Origin: Clostridia bacterium
Lineage (GTDB): Bacteria > Bacillota > Clostridia > UBA1381 > UMGS1253
Assembly: GCA_017411585.1 (NCBI GenBank)
Contig: JAFQPV010000158.1
Span: 1-6,335, forward strand
Direction: 5' to 3'
Length of the DNA stretch: 6,335 nucleotides
The position numbers and the translations under genes are program-made. The notes beneath the pieces were generated by a model. That model saw nothing but the letters and a program-made list of their open reading frames with translations, searched no databases and was not told the DNA's origin. Below, piece by piece: positions 4,621 to 6,335 of the stretch. The number at the start of each line of letters is the position of its first letter. Within the stretch, counting starts at the first letter, position 1.

Positions 4621-6335
4621 ATGAGAGAGAAGATACTTTTTAATGAGGATTGGATATTCCACGAAGGTGAGATTGAAGAGGGGCTGCCGAAGGATAAAGG
4701 TCCGATTTATCATCAGGCAAAGACGGAGCATAAAATTTGGGGACCTGCCTCTGTTTATTTTCACGATAAGGCGGATGACTATACCTCGAAAAAGGATCAC
4801 AACTGCTTAAAGTGGGAGAGTGTAACCCTGCCGCACGATTATATTATAAAGCAAGAGCCAAAGGAAGAAAACAACAATACCTTAGGCTATTTTAAATATG
4901 AAAATGCATGGTACAGAAAGCATTTTACCCTGCCGAAGGCAGATGACGGCAAGAGAATTACACTTTTGTTTGAAGGCGTTGCAACGGAGGCAGAGGTGTT
5001 TTTAAACGGCTGTCCGCTCAAACACAGCTTCTGCGGCTACACGCCGTTTGAGGTAGACATTACGGACTTTGTGCGCTTTGATGAAGATAATGTGCTTGCC
5101 GTACACGTTGGGGCACAAAAGCACGAGGGCTGGTGGTACTCCGGTGCGGGGATTTACCGCCACGTTTGGCTGATGAAGACCAATCCGGTGGCAACGGATT
5201 TGTATGGCGTTTTTGTCTATCCGAAGCGCTTGGAAAATAAGACCACTTGGGATATAAATTTTGAAACCACCGTGCGCAATGATGAATACACACCGGTGTG
5301 TGTACAGGTAAAAAGCGATGTATACGATGCAGACGGCGTGCTTGTGGCGACTGCGCAGGGTGAAACGGAAATTGCAGTGTGCGATAAGGGAACGGCAAAG
5401 TATAAGACGAGCATCGAAAATCCGCACCTTTGGGACATTGACGACCCGTATCAGTACAGCGTAAAGACGGAAATTGTCTTAAACGGTGCAGTGGTGGATG
5501 TGACGGAAACGAAGATGGGTTTTCGCACCTACTACGCAACGGCGAATGACGGATTTTACTTAAACGACCGCTATTTGAAAATCAAGGGCGTTTGCGCGCA
5601 TCAGGACTGCGGTCTTTTAGGAAAGGCGGTGGCAGATAATGTGAACCGCTATAAAATTGAAATGCTTAAGGAAATGGGCGCAAACGGTTACCGCTGCAGC
5701 CACTATCCGCAAAACGAAGCGATTATGGATGCACTCGATGATTTGGGCTTTATCGTGATGGCAGAAACACGCTGGTACTCCTCAAGTGATGAGGCGCGCG
5801 AGCAGCTTGCAATGCATATAAAGCGCGACAGAAACCGACCGAGCGTGTTCTTCTGGTCCATCGGTAACGAGGAAGCATACCACATTTTGCCGCAGGGTAG
5901 AAAAATCGGAAAACATTTGAAGGCAGAAATTTTAAAGCACGATACAACGCGCCTGATTATGACGGCAGCGGACAAAGACCCGCTTGAGGTTACTGTATCG
6001 GATGAGCTGGATTTGGTGGGCATCAACTACAACCTGCCAAGGTATGATGCGGCGCACGAGAAATATCCGACGATGCCGATTTTTGCATCGGAGTGCTGTG
6101 CAACCAGCTCGACGCGCGGCTGGTATTTTGATGATTGCCCGGACAGAGGGTATATGTGCGCCTTTGATAAGGATACGGTACCGCATTGGTTTATGGGCAG
6201 AGAGCACACGTGGAAGTTTTTGATGGAGCGAAAATATGTGCTCGGCGGCTACCAGTGGGACGGCTTTGAACACCGCGGCGAAACTGTGTGGCCGCGCCTT
6301 TGCTCGCAGGCAGGTGCAATTGATTTGTTCCTGCA
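4621..6335 (+). CDS. Glycoside hydrolase family 2 enzyme, beta-galactosidase-like (3' end off the window)
   Basis: The frame is open from the ATG at 4621 (AAAGGAG 8 bases upstream) to the right edge, 571 codons. Residues about 45-190 form the GH2 sugar-binding jelly roll, including TLPHDYIIK, NTLGYFKYENAWYRKHF and WWYSGAGIYRHVWL. Residues about 190-300 are the immunoglobulin-like domain, and from about 300 the TIM barrel. KGVCAHQDCG (322-331) and RCSHYP (358-363) are standard barrel motifs. The acid/base is Glu417 in FWSIGNEE and the nucleophile Glu491 in FASECCATSSTRG; GGYQWDGFEHRGE (542-554) is the aromatic substrate-site strand. It should cleave a terminal beta-linked sugar, most probably beta-galactoside, though GH2 also covers glucuronidases and mannosidases. 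There is no signal peptide, so it acts inside the cell on imported oligosaccharide. Regulation by the divergent AraC gene is likely. Many relatives run to 600-800 residues, so a C-terminal part is missing here. Confidence 0.92.
   Translation, partial: MREKILFNEDWIFHEGEIEEGLPKDKGPIYHQAKTEHKIWGPASVYFHDKADDYTSKKDHNCLKWESVTLPHDYIIKQEPKEENNNTLGYFKYENAWYRKHFTLPKADDGKRITLLFEGVATEAEVFLNGCPLKHSFCGYTPFEVDITDFVRFDEDNVLAVHVGAQKHEGWWYSGAGIYRHVWLMKTNPVATDLYGVFVYPKRLENKTTWDINFETTVRNDEYTPVCVQVKSDVYDADGVLVATAQGETEIAVCDKGTAKYKTSIENPHLWDIDDPYQYSVKTEIVLNGAVVDVTETKMGFRTYYATANDGFYLNDRYLKIKGVCAHQDCGLLGKAVADNVNRYKIEMLKEMGANGYRCSHYPQNEAIMDALDDLGFIVMAETRWYSSSDEAREQLAMHIKRDRNRPSVFFWSIGNEEAYHILPQGRKIGKHLKAEILKHDTTRLIMTAADKDPLEVTVSDELDLVGINYNLPRYDAAHEKYPTMPIFASECCATSSTRGWYFDDCPDRGYMCAFDKDTVPHWFMGREHTWKFLMERKYVLGGYQWDGFEHRGETVWPRLCSQAGAIDLFL

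Noticed and set aside
5002..5539. Long minus-strand frames inside the GH2 gene
   Set aside because: They overlap the continuous GH2 reading frame with full family motifs and are shadows of it.

Overview
The window looks like chromosomal DNA from a Gram-positive anaerobe of the class Clostridia, possibly a gut Ruminococcaceae/Oscillospiraceae-like bacterium. The grounds are strong AGGAGG-type ribosome sites, sigma-A-type promoters, AT-rich spacers, moderate-GC genes, and a gene mix (PIG-L deacetylase, PfkB kinase, AraC regulators, glycoside hydrolase family 2) typical of carbohydrate-utilisation loci. The placement is inference from style, not from a marker gene. No RNA genes, CRISPR arrays, insertion sequences or phage genes were seen.

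Left half (1-2507, minus strand): a tight operon read right to left from a good promoter at 2479-2507. The order is PfkB-family sugar kinase, a NagB-like amino-sugar-phosphate isomerase/deaminase homologue, and a PIG-L/LmbE-family deacetylase cut by the left edge. Gaps are 24 and 11 bases. Together they look like a route for an N-acylated amino sugar (deacylation, phosphorylation, deamination/isomerisation). The NagB-like protein, however, lacks several residues that define true glucosamine-6-phosphate deaminases, so the substrate is open.

Middle (2392-2800): a 409-base divergent spacer. It holds the operon promoter, a 16-bp inverted repeat, a perfect 15-bp stem hairpin with no gene obviously needing it, and a near-consensus promoter for the rightward AraC-family regulator at 2801-3676. 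That regulator is the natural candidate to control the operon.

Right half (3677-6335): the first AraC gene converges on a second AraC-family regulator (3710-4501, minus strand), and they share one compact bidirectional terminator. The second regulator diverges from a GH2 glycoside hydrolase (4621 to the right edge, incomplete). The 119-base spacer between them carries a 20-bp-spaced direct repeat abutting the -35 box of the hydrolase promoter, as expected for AraC-type activation. Both catalytic glutamates of the GH2 enzyme are present. The picture is two adjacent sugar-use modules, each with its own AraC-type regulator. Most of this is ordinary; the altered NagB-like enzyme in its three-gene cassette is the part most likely to hold new biochemistry.
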